From NCBI GenBank assembly GCA_015232165.1, contig JADGAE010000022.1, positions 1 to 13,538 of the forward strand: DNA of 13,538 nt, read 5' to 3'. Shown in pieces: positions 7,141-13,538 of the stretch (positions are counted from its first letter, which is position 1; each line of letters opens with the position of its first letter). The translations under genes were made by a program, and so were the position numbers. The stretch comes from Nitrospirota bacterium. GTDB taxonomy: Bacteria > Nitrospirota > Thermodesulfovibrionia > Thermodesulfovibrionales > Magnetobacteriaceae. The notes under the pieces are model-generated. The model was not told the DNA's origin. It made no database searches and was given only the letters and a program-made list of their open reading frames with translations.

Positions 7141-7226
7141 GTCAAGGGGACTGGTCCCCTTGCAGGGGGTTCTGAAGGGGGCGCGGTAACGTCGCTGTGC
7201 GAGCGGAGTCGCCCCTTTCTTTCTTT
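7141..7226 (+). repeat. Structured intergenic repeat, copy B
   Basis: Begins with a 9-bp perfect palindrome CAAGGGGAC-TG-GTCCCCTTG (7143-7162), continues with a G-run, TTCTGA, GGGGGCGCGG and TAACGTCGCTGTG, and ends with CGCCCC and a TTTCTTTCTTTCC tail. GGGGCG (7178-7183) pairs with CGCCCC (7210-7215), and CGCT (7193-7196) pairs with AGCG (7202-7205). It shares order and structure with copy A but sits upstream of a gene, so it is not simply a terminator here. Confidence 0.65.
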
Positions 7227-7386
7227 CCGGTCAAATGCGATTGCCCTGCCTATCAACCGTGTCAAGCAGAACAAATTCATCGTGTTATGTTAGACTATAT
7301 GCCATGTATGGATATCAGGCGCAAGATATCATTTGCAATGCTCAACCGGAACCGGATATGGTTGTTGAGGATTGTTGGAGCTGCTC

Positions 7387-9561
7387 ATGAAGGATAATGT
7401 TGTGAAAACTATAAAAAACCGCCCCGTATTTGTTGCCGCCGTTGTTGCATGTGTGGCGTTGGCGGCGCTGTTTTACCTTTATACCTCCGGTAAGTCTGAC
7501 TCAAAGGCCAGGAAGTTCAAGGAGGCTAAGGTCTATGAGTTGAACCTTGGCCACAACATGTCAACGGACAGCGCCATGCACATCTCCGCCCAAAAGTTTG
7601 CCTATACCGTCAGAGACAAGACCAAGGGACGTGTGAAGATCAACATATTCCCTGCCCAAAAACTGGGCGACGACTACGCAATGATCGAAATGGCAGTAGA
7701 TGGTCACCTGGATATCCTGCTCTCTCCGGCAGCCAAATTAAGCATGGTACTGCCTGCCATGCAGTACGTGGACATTCCCTTCCTGTTCCCGCGGATTGAG
7801 GATGCCTATGCCATGCTGGATGGTAAGCCAGGCTCGCTGCTGCTGGAGAGACTAAGCAAGGAGGGGCTTGTCGGAGCGGCGTTTTGGGGCAACGGCTTTA
7901 AGCAATTCATCGCCAGAAGACCAGTGCACTCCCCAAAGGACTTTAACGGTATGAACGTTCGTATAATAAATAACGATATAATCAATGATCAGTTCACCGC
8001 TTTTGGGGCAAAACCCATCCCGGTAGACTTGTACAAGGCATATAATGCACTAAAGAACGGGGAAGTGGACGGCCAGGAGCTCACTATTGCCGCCATACAC
8101 GGCCTAAAGTTTTACGAGGTTGTCTCGCACATGACAATAAGCAATCACGCATATCTGGCCTACGCGTTTTGCTTCAGCAAAAAGACGCTGGAAGGGCTCC
8201 CTGACGATATCGTGCAGACCCTCATGGAAACAGTCAGGGAGTTGACATCATTTGAAAGAGAATTGATCGCCAAACAGGAAGAGAAACATATCAAGGCCAT
8301 AAAAGAGGCAGGCGTCAATGTGAGCTATTTAAACGAACAACAGCTCAGTGACTTTAAAAAGACAACCAGACATATTATTGATAAGTACAGGACTATCGTA
8401 GGGGAAGATGTAATCGACCTGACACGAGAATATCTCAAAGGTAAGTACAAAGACAAGGAAGATAACGATATAATAATCGGTCTGAATGCCGACATGAGCA
8501 AGGCCTCTGCCCTTACAGGCATGGCTATAAGGCGCGGGATGGAGCTTGCCATAAACGAGCTCAACGCACAGGGTGGATTGCTAGGCAAGAAACTGTCCCT
8601 TGTGGTTATGGACCATGAAGTGTCTCCCGGCCACAGTGATAAAAACATACGTTCTTTTAGCGAGATGAAGAACCTGGTTGCAATAATGGGAGGGATTCAC
8701 GGCCTGATAATCATGGGCGACCTGGAAGCTATACATAAGGAAGAGATCATATATCTCATCCCATGGGCTGCGGGAGACAGGCTCACGAATAACTCATATA
8801 ACCCTAATTATGTATTCAGGGCCTCTGTCAATGATGCCAAGGCAGCACCTTTCCTCATACGACAGGCATTGAATAGGTCTAAAAAAATATCTTTTTTGCT
8901 TGTAAATAATGATTGGGGCAGAGAGAATGGGCGTGTGATGAAGGACTGTCTCCGTAAAAGCAACGTAACGCCATCTGCAACAGAGTACTTTAGCATGGGC
9001 GAGGAGGATATGTTTCAACAATTTCATAGGATCGATGCCTCCGATGCCGAGGTATTGGTGATTGTTGCAATTCCTTCTGACAGGGCGGCTATTATTAAGG
9101 GACTTTCACAACTCAAAAGGAAGATATCTGTCATCTCCCACTTGACCTTTACAACGGGGGGATATGTGTTTCAAGATGTTCAGCCCAAAAATGTGGATTT
9201 AAGTTTCATCCAGACGTTTTCTTTTTTTAACCCCACGAATGAATTGACAAAGAGAGTGCTCAAGGAGTATATGAAAACCTATAGCGTCAGCACACCTCAG
9301 GAGATACCCATACCCTCGGCAACGGCACAGGCATATGACCTTGTACACCTCCTGGCAATGGCCATCAACAACGCCAGGACCATTGACCGTCCGGCCATAC
9401 GTGACGCCCTGGAAGATATTAAATACTACAATGGTCTGATAAAGACATACTCCCAGCCCTTTACAAAGGCAAGACATGACGCCCTGGATGTCAATGACTA
9501 CTTCATGGCCACGTATGATAAAAATGGAGCCATAGTGCCCATTGTCAAGGGGGCAAAGTGA
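7387..9561 (+). CDS. Fusion of TRAP (DctP-type) and ABC branched-chain amino-acid (LivJ-type) solute-binding proteins
   Basis: A 724-aa exported protein counted from ATG 7387. Residues 14-32 form one hydrophobic segment, probably a signal anchor; VVAC (19-22) mimics a lipobox but lies mid-segment, so a lipoprotein is possible but less likely. Residues about 50-350 are a DctP-type TRAP binding domain with LGHNMSTDSAMH near the start and the ligand-carboxylate arginine candidate R192 in GMNVRIINN. Residues about 362-715 are a type-I periplasmic fold like LivJ: IIIGLNADMSK, GMELAINELNAQGGLLGKK, ISFLLVNNDWGRENG and AYDLVHLLAMAINNA. ATG 7387 is preferred because GGAG lies six bases upstream; TTG codons at 7372 and 7375 lack good spacing. 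The stop overlaps the kinase start as GTGA, and no permease gene is near. It probably binds one or two small anionic or amino-acid ligands and reports to the kinase (inferred). Confidence 0.88.
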   Translation: MKDNVVKTIKNRPVFVAAVVACVALAALFYLYTSGKSDSKARKFKEAKVYELNLGHNMSTDSAMHISAQKFAYTVRDKTKGRVKINIFPAQKLGDDYAMIEMAVDGHLDILLSPAAKLSMVLPAMQYVDIPFLFPRIEDAYAMLDGKPGSLLLERLSKEGLVGAAFWGNGFKQFIARRPVHSPKDFNGMNVRIINNDIINDQFTAFGAKPIPVDLYKAYNALKNGEVDGQELTIAAIHGLKFYEVVSHMTISNHAYLAYAFCFSKKTLEGLPDDIVQTLMETVRELTSFERELIAKQEEKHIKAIKEAGVNVSYLNEQQLSDFKKTTRHIIDKYRTIVGEDVIDLTREYLKGKYKDKEDNDIIIGLNADMSKASALTGMAIRRGMELAINELNAQGGLLGKKLSLVVMDHEVSPGHSDKNIRSFSEMKNLVAIMGGIHGLIIMGDLEAIHKEEIIYLIPWAAGDRLTNNSYNPNYVFRASVNDAKAAPFLIRQALNRSKKISFLLVNNDWGRENGRVMKDCLRKSNVTPSATEYFSMGEEDMFQQFHRIDASDAEVLVIVAIPSDRAAIIKGLSQLKRKISVISHLTFTTGGYVFQDVQPKNVDLSFIQTFSFFNPTNELTKRVLKEYMKTYSVSTPQEIPIPSATAQAYDLVHLLAMAINNARTIDRPAIRDALEDIKYYNGLIKTYSQPFTKARHDALDVNDYFMATYDKNGAIVPIVKGAK

Positions 9562-12263
9562 CGGTTCAACCGCCCAGTAAGAGCCTTAGAAACAGACTCT
9601 TACTGCAACAGATATCGATTATACTGGCGTTGTTGCTATCTATGATCGTCGTGGTTGCCATAATCTTTAACGACACACTCACCATCGAGTTAAACAAGAA
9701 CCTTAAGGATAATAACGAGCGTTGTACAAGCAAGCTTCAAGATCGTATATATTATCTCTTTGAAAACGCTAATAGCTTCAGCAAGAATCCTGTCTTGATT
9801 GGTGCCATTATTGATCACCAGATAAGGGAGGACTATCTGCCAAAATTAATCGATCATTTTGTAGAAAAAGATATCACCTCTGTGACCATGCTGCGTTTTG
9901 ACAAGGAACTCATTTACTCAACCCTGAACAAGCCGCCTGATTATTCAGGTACAAGACACCTGAAAATAGTCTTGACCGTTGGAGAGCCACGGTTCTACGT
10001 ATCAGACAATCATAATCTGGTCTACATTGTGCCCATATATTTATACAAGATCATTCAGGGGGTCCTGATCATCGAGTATGACCTGGTGAGCATATTTAAT
10101 AGCATCTTGCCCAGTGCATCATTTTTTTACAGACTATATGCCAATGACGTCAAGATCACGGAGAAGAACATCAAAGCAGGCAGTTCCTATATCACATTAA
10201 GGAGTCATGCCACCAAGGACTCTTTTATCCTTGACAAGCTGAAGATATCCGTTGAAATTGGGGCGTTAAGGTCACATTACAGAATGTATATATGGAATGC
10301 TATACTCAAGCTGATAGGTGTAGGTATTTGTTTTATCATAGGGGCCGTATTTATTGCCATAAGGATGGGAGAGGGCATTTGTAAGCCGATCCTGACGTTG
10401 TGCGAGCGTGTTGAGAAGGCCTCCGAGGGGATTGTCAAGTGCAGTCCGCTGGGGACTGATGACGAGCTGGAGGGCCTGGCCAACGTCTTTGACCGGAGGA
10501 CGGAGCTGCTGCTGAGTAACAATGAACGCCTGCAAGAGGAGATAGTACAACGTAAACATGCGGAGGCAAGCCTCAAGAGGGCCTACGATAACCTCGAGTT
10601 ACGTGTGCAGGAACGCACGGCAGAGCTTGCCACCGCAAAGGAGGCTGCCGAGGTATCCGCCAATGTAAAGGCCGCCTTCCTGGCCAATATGAGCCACGAA
10701 ATCAGGACCCCAATGAACTCAATCCTGGGCTTTTTGGAGCTGCTCATCGAAGACTGCAACCTGCCGGAGGCCGGCAGGAGACACTACCTGAACATCACAA
10801 GGAATTCGGCCATATCCTTACTGGGACTGCTAAACGACATCCTCGACGTCAGCAAGATAGAAAGTGGCAAGATGACCCTGGAACCAAGACCGTTTAACCT
10901 CCGTGACGTAATCCATAGCGTGTATCAGATGTTTGACGTCAAGGCACGCGAAAAGGGGCTTGAGTTTACGTATGACATTGCTCCAGGCCTCGATGGCAAT
11001 TTCATAGGCGACCCCTTACGTCTGAGACAGATAATAATAAACCTCTCAGGTAACGCCGTCAAGTTCACGGAAAGGGGGAGCGTCCGCATAGAGGTACACC
11101 CCGAGGGAGACCTCATACGTTTTGACGTCATCGATACGGGGATCGGGATACCCGCCGAGGGGATAGGGTGTATCTTCGATGCCTTTACCCAGGCGGATAA
11201 CTCAACGACGCGGCGCTTTGGCGGCACCGGCCTTGGCACCACGATATCCAGACAACTGGTTGAGATGATGGGTGGCAGAATATGGGTAGACAGCACGGTG
11301 GGCGCGGGGAGCGCCTTCCACTTTACCGTCAACATCCACGGGACGGACAATGACCCACTGTACCTGGTTCAAGGCATAGATACCACAGGCGTCGGTATGC
11401 AAAGATCACACAGGGTCTTTCGAATACTGATTGCGGAGGACCTGGAAGAAAATATCGTCCTGCTAAAGACCCGCCTGGCGCATCGGGGACATACCGTAGT
11501 GGTTGCCCAAAACGGCATAGAGGCAGTTGAGTGGTTTAAGAACGACCACTTTGACCTCATCCTTATGGACATACAGATGCCCCTTATGGATGGCCTGCAG
11601 GCCACGCGGCGTATCCGTGACCTGGAAACACAATATAACACTGCAATGGTATCCACTGAATCATCCGCCGCACCGTCCCCCGTACACATCCCCATTATTG
11701 CCCTGACGGCAGGCGTGATGAACGGAGAGATAGAGCGTTATCTGCAAGAGGGCATAGATGCCGTTATTGGTAAACCTGTCGATTTTGACAGGCTCTTTGA
11801 TACAATAGAGGAGATAACCCCGGAGGGGGTTGGGCGGATGTCTGTTGAGCCTTCTGACATGTGGAAAAAGCCGTCTCTGACAACCGAATTGCCGGCGCTT
11901 GAGGGTATAGACGTGGACACGGCTATCGCCAGGTGGCTGGAGCCAAGGGCCTACATGGGCGCCTTGATCGGATTCTCCTCCAAGTACGCCAATGCCGCTG
12001 CGGAGATATCCTCTCTCCTTGACGATAACGATATAGATACGGCCCGCAGGATGGCTCATTCTATCAAGAGCTTGTCCGGCAATCTGGCAATGCCACGGGT
12101 GTATGGGGTCTGCTGTGACCTTGAGCATAACCTCAATGAAGGAGACATTGACCAGGGCAGGGAGCTGTTGAAACCCCTGGCAACTGCAATCGAGACGGTT
12201 GTTGCCTCTATTGGCAGGCTCGATATGCAGGGGCAGGTAGCAGGACAGTCCAGGGCACAATGA
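9558..12263 (+). CDS. Hybrid sensor histidine kinase (HAMP-HisKA-HATPase-REC-HPt), C-terminally truncated by duplication
   Basis: A 901-aa inner-membrane kinase with GTG start; AAGGGGG lies just upstream inside the preceding gene. Membrane segments are at about 15-37 and 247-268, enclosing a roughly 210-residue periplasmic sensor. HAMP spans about 269-322 and a coiled coil 322-370. HisKA has H380 in SHEIRTP. The ATPase domain has N499 (GNAVKFT), DTGIGI (526-531), FDAFTQAD and GGTGLG (555-560); the next residues TTIS replace the usual LxIS. The receiver has E627/D628, phospho-acceptor D671 in LMDIQMP, T717 and K739. HPt has H834 in MAHSIKSLSGNL. Relay H380-D671-H834 is therefore possible. The protein ends at a TGA created by the duplication junction; the inferred ancestral gene continued another 93 codons to a 993-aa product. 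Ligand input probably comes from the co-encoded binding protein (inferred). Confidence 0.9.
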   Translation: MTVQPPSKSLRNRLLLQQISIILALLLSMIVVVAIIFNDTLTIELNKNLKDNNERCTSKLQDRIYYLFENANSFSKNPVLIGAIIDHQIREDYLPKLIDHFVEKDITSVTMLRFDKELIYSTLNKPPDYSGTRHLKIVLTVGEPRFYVSDNHNLVYIVPIYLYKIIQGVLIIEYDLVSIFNSILPSASFFYRLYANDVKITEKNIKAGSSYITLRSHATKDSFILDKLKISVEIGALRSHYRMYIWNAILKLIGVGICFIIGAVFIAIRMGEGICKPILTLCERVEKASEGIVKCSPLGTDDELEGLANVFDRRTELLLSNNERLQEEIVQRKHAEASLKRAYDNLELRVQERTAELATAKEAAEVSANVKAAFLANMSHEIRTPMNSILGFLELLIEDCNLPEAGRRHYLNITRNSAISLLGLLNDILDVSKIESGKMTLEPRPFNLRDVIHSVYQMFDVKAREKGLEFTYDIAPGLDGNFIGDPLRLRQIIINLSGNAVKFTERGSVRIEVHPEGDLIRFDVIDTGIGIPAEGIGCIFDAFTQADNSTTRRFGGTGLGTTISRQLVEMMGGRIWVDSTVGAGSAFHFTVNIHGTDNDPLYLVQGIDTTGVGMQRSHRVFRILIAEDLEENIVLLKTRLAHRGHTVVVAQNGIEAVEWFKNDHFDLILMDIQMPLMDGLQATRRIRDLETQYNTAMVSTESSAAPSPVHIPIIALTAGVMNGEIERYLQEGIDAVIGKPVDFDRLFDTIEEITPEGVGRMSVEPSDMWKKPSLTTELPALEGIDVDTAIARWLEPRAYMGALIGFSSKYANAAAEISSLLDDNDIDTARRMAHSIKSLSGNLAMPRVYGVCCDLEHNLNEGDIDQGRELLKPLATAIETVVASIGRLDMQGQVAGQSRAQ
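11347..12256 (+). repeat. 910-bp tandem duplication, copy 1
   Basis: This unit recurs immediately at 12257-13166 with no mismatch that I could find by line-by-line comparison. It covers the end of the HATPase-REC linker, the whole receiver and the whole HPt domain of the kinase. At the junction only one base (A) is shared between the two ends, so no long homology drove the event. The length is 3 x 303 + 1, so the reading frame shifts at the junction. Confidence 0.95.
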
Positions 12264-13166
12264 CCCACTGTACCTGGTTCAAGGCATAGATACCACAGGC
12301 GTCGGTATGCAAAGATCACACAGGGTCTTTCGAATACTGATTGCGGAGGACCTGGAAGAAAATATCGTCCTGCTAAAGACCCGCCTGGCGCATCGGGGAC
12401 ATACCGTAGTGGTTGCCCAAAACGGCATAGAGGCAGTTGAGTGGTTTAAGAACGACCACTTTGACCTCATCCTTATGGACATACAGATGCCCCTTATGGA
12501 TGGCCTGCAGGCCACGCGGCGTATCCGTGACCTGGAAACACAATATAACACTGCAATGGTATCCACTGAATCATCCGCCGCACCGTCCCCCGTACACATC
12601 CCCATTATTGCCCTGACGGCAGGCGTGATGAACGGAGAGATAGAGCGTTATCTGCAAGAGGGCATAGATGCCGTTATTGGTAAACCTGTCGATTTTGACA
12701 GGCTCTTTGATACAATAGAGGAGATAACCCCGGAGGGGGTTGGGCGGATGTCTGTTGAGCCTTCTGACATGTGGAAAAAGCCGTCTCTGACAACCGAATT
12801 GCCGGCGCTTGAGGGTATAGACGTGGACACGGCTATCGCCAGGTGGCTGGAGCCAAGGGCCTACATGGGCGCCTTGATCGGATTCTCCTCCAAGTACGCC
12901 AATGCCGCTGCGGAGATATCCTCTCTCCTTGACGATAACGATATAGATACGGCCCGCAGGATGGCTCATTCTATCAAGAGCTTGTCCGGCAATCTGGCAA
13001 TGCCACGGGTGTATGGGGTCTGCTGTGACCTTGAGCATAACCTCAATGAAGGAGACATTGACCAGGGCAGGGAGCTGTTGAAACCCCTGGCAACTGCAAT
13101 CGAGACGGTTGTTGCCTCTATTGGCAGGCTCGATATGCAGGGGCAGGTAGCAGGACAGTCCAGGGC
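12257..13166 (+). repeat. 910-bp tandem duplication, copy 2
   Basis: Identical second copy of 11347-12256. After it the sequence continues into the original 3' end of the kinase gene (13168 onwards), which shows the ancestral gene order. The absence of divergence between copies means the event is very recent, is kept identical by recombination, or is an assembly error. Confidence 0.95.
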
Positions 13167-13449
13167 AGAGACCGACGTGGAAAAGATAAGAGAGATACTT
13201 GTGCTGCTGATGCAGTCCTTTGAGGAATATTCGCCGGATGAGATTGAACCGCTGATTATGGACCTGGAGTGGCATGTCAACAGGGAACAATCAGGACAGA
13301 TCAGGAAGTATATTGAAGAACTGGACTTTGCCAGGGCAAGGCTTAAGATGATACAGTTTGCCACGACGTTAGGGATAGACATAGAACATGCCTATGACCA
13401 ACACATGAGCAAGAAATATTCCACAACATATAAAGGAGGGGTAAATTGA
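12307..13449 (+). CDS. Separate REC-HPt protein left by the duplication (3' part of the hybrid kinase)
   Basis: A 380-aa ORF identical to kinase residues 614-900 followed by the 93-residue tail the kinase has lost. It holds a complete receiver (phospho-acceptor D58) and HPt domain (H221). The tail (288-380) is helical, with EEYSPDEIEPLIMDLEW and ELDFARARLKMIQ, like the module that often follows HPt in hybrid kinases. The frame is open from 12241, and ATG 12307 is its first plausible start, 43 bases after the kinase stop. No good ribosome binding site precedes it; that ATG is an internal linker methionine of the parent gene. Expression may rely on reinitiation or may be absent. If made, it would be a soluble phosphorelay protein able to accept or drain phosphate from the kinase (inferred). 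It could equally be a dead fragment. Confidence 0.6.
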   Translation: MQRSHRVFRILIAEDLEENIVLLKTRLAHRGHTVVVAQNGIEAVEWFKNDHFDLILMDIQMPLMDGLQATRRIRDLETQYNTAMVSTESSAAPSPVHIPIIALTAGVMNGEIERYLQEGIDAVIGKPVDFDRLFDTIEEITPEGVGRMSVEPSDMWKKPSLTTELPALEGIDVDTAIARWLEPRAYMGALIGFSSKYANAAAEISSLLDDNDIDTARRMAHSIKSLSGNLAMPRVYGVCCDLEHNLNEGDIDQGRELLKPLATAIETVVASIGRLDMQGQVAGQSRAETDVEKIREILVLLMQSFEEYSPDEIEPLIMDLEWHVNREQSGQIRKYIEELDFARARLKMIQFATTLGIDIEHAYDQHMSKKYSTTYKGGVN

Positions 13450-13466
13450 AAAAGTTAGCGCTGTAG
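13446..13466 (+). pseudogene. Six-codon ORF remnant behind a strong ribosome binding site
   Basis: AAAGGAGG (13432-13439) lies six bases before TTG at 13446, which overlaps the preceding stop as TTGA, the same coupling seen elsewhere in the window. The frame reads MKKLAL and then TAG. This looks like the start of an exported or membrane protein gene interrupted at once, and repeat copy C follows. It may be a decayed downstream gene or chance. Confidence 0.3.
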
Positions 13467-13477
13467 CATTTGACCAA

Positions 13478-13538
13478 AAGAAGAAGAAAGAATGGGGGAC
13501 TTTGTCCCCCCTCAGACCCCCCTACAAGGGAGCACAGC
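13478..13538 (-). repeat. Structured intergenic repeat, copy C (reaches window edge)
   Basis: On the minus strand it reads CTCCCTTG, a G-run, TCTGAG, another G-run, then the perfect hairpin GGGGGAC-AAA-GTCCCCC (13510-13494) and a tail ATTCTTTCTTCTTC. The first half aligns well with copy A. The central TAACGTCGCTGTG block of A and B is missing, so this is a shorter variant. Orientation is opposite to copies A and B. Confidence 0.55.

Larger units (their letters stand above)
6860..7386. other. Divergent intergenic region without a gene
   Basis: About 527 bases between the grpE start and the binding-protein ATG. No credible ORF is present. It contains the weak grpE promoter, an 8-bp inverted pair GGTAGCAC (6936-6943) and GTGCTACC (7040-7047), a hairpin at 7021-7043, an AT-rich stretch (7044-7135), and repeat copy B (7141-7226). 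I could not find a convincing promoter for the rightward operon, although this is where it should be. Confidence 0.6.

Noticed and set aside
7197..7397. 66-aa plus-strand ORF upstream of the binding-protein gene
   Set aside because: It begins inside repeat copy B, lacks a ribosome binding site, runs into the next gene out of frame and has no recognisable features.
7397..7460. Lipoprotein signal (VVAC) in the binding-protein fusion
   Set aside because: The cysteine sits in the middle of the hydrophobic segment, with ten more hydrophobic residues after it, so a signal anchor fits better; not fully excluded.
12240..12263. Programmed frameshift joining the kinase to the second REC-HPt copy
   Set aside because: Joining would need a +1 shift just before the stop; no slippery sequence or stimulatory structure is seen, and the shift is fully explained by the 910-bp unit length.
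12260..12289. ATG overlapping the kinase stop at the junction (ATGA), as possible coupled start
   Set aside because: That frame runs only nine codons to a TAG, so it cannot start the REC-HPt product.
12571..13290. 239-aa minus-strand ORF across copy 2 of the duplication (a 199-aa version occurs in copy 1)
   Set aside because: It is the antisense of the REC-HPt coding region; its length follows from codon bias of the sense gene, and it appears twice only because the DNA is duplicated.
13492..13538. ORF open to the window edge starting at ATG 13492
   Set aside because: It consists entirely of repeat copy C translated in one frame and gives a low-complexity peptide.

Overview
The window looks like a chromosomal segment of an environmental, Gram-negative-type bacterium with a large signalling repertoire. 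The evidence is periplasmic binding proteins, a two-membrane-segment hybrid kinase, AGGAGG-type ribosome binding sites, several TTG/GTG starts and many short intergenic palindromes. Lineage cannot be fixed from sequence alone. A deep-branching group such as Nitrospirota or Desulfobacterota would fit, but this is a low-confidence guess. No rRNA, tRNA, CRISPR or transposase gene was seen.

Layout. (1) 1-347: non-coding; holds a complete MITE-like element (56-226) with 17-bp terminal inverted repeats and a 7-bp target duplication, then a plausible promoter. (2) 348-2027 (+): a receiver/DUF3369/PP2C phosphatase of the RsbU type. (3) 2028-2196: convergent intergenic region acting as a likely two-way terminator and carrying repeat copy A. 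(4) 6859-2197 (-): a tightly packed chaperone operon in the order divergent GrpE, short-lidded Hsp70/DnaK, an unrecognised 662-aa protein, and a small J-like protein whose HPD motif reads PPE. (5) 6860-7386: divergent intergenic region with a possible grpE promoter and repeat copy B. (6) 7387-13449 (+): a membrane-anchored fusion of a TRAP (DctP) and an ABC branched-chain amino-acid (LivJ-like) binding protein, overlapping by GTGA with a hybrid histidine kinase (HAMP, HisKA, HATPase, REC, HPt). (7) 13450-13538: a six-codon ORF remnant and repeat copy C.

The most striking event is a perfect 910-bp tandem duplication (11347-12256 and 12257-13166) of the REC-HPt end of the kinase. Because 910 is not a multiple of three, the junction creates an immediate stop. 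The inferred 993-aa kinase is now a 901-aa kinase lacking its last 93 residues, followed by a separate 380-aa REC-HPt-tail ORF. This is either a recent duplication, which could revert by recombination, or an assembly error.

How the genes work together (inference): the two-module binding protein probably presents ligand to the periplasmic domain of the kinase. No permease gene for either transporter class is present, so sensing fits better than transport. The kinase would relay phosphate H380 to D671 to H834 and on to an unlinked regulator. The chaperone operon appears to be a specialised second Hsp70 system rather than the housekeeping DnaK-DnaJ-GrpE set.
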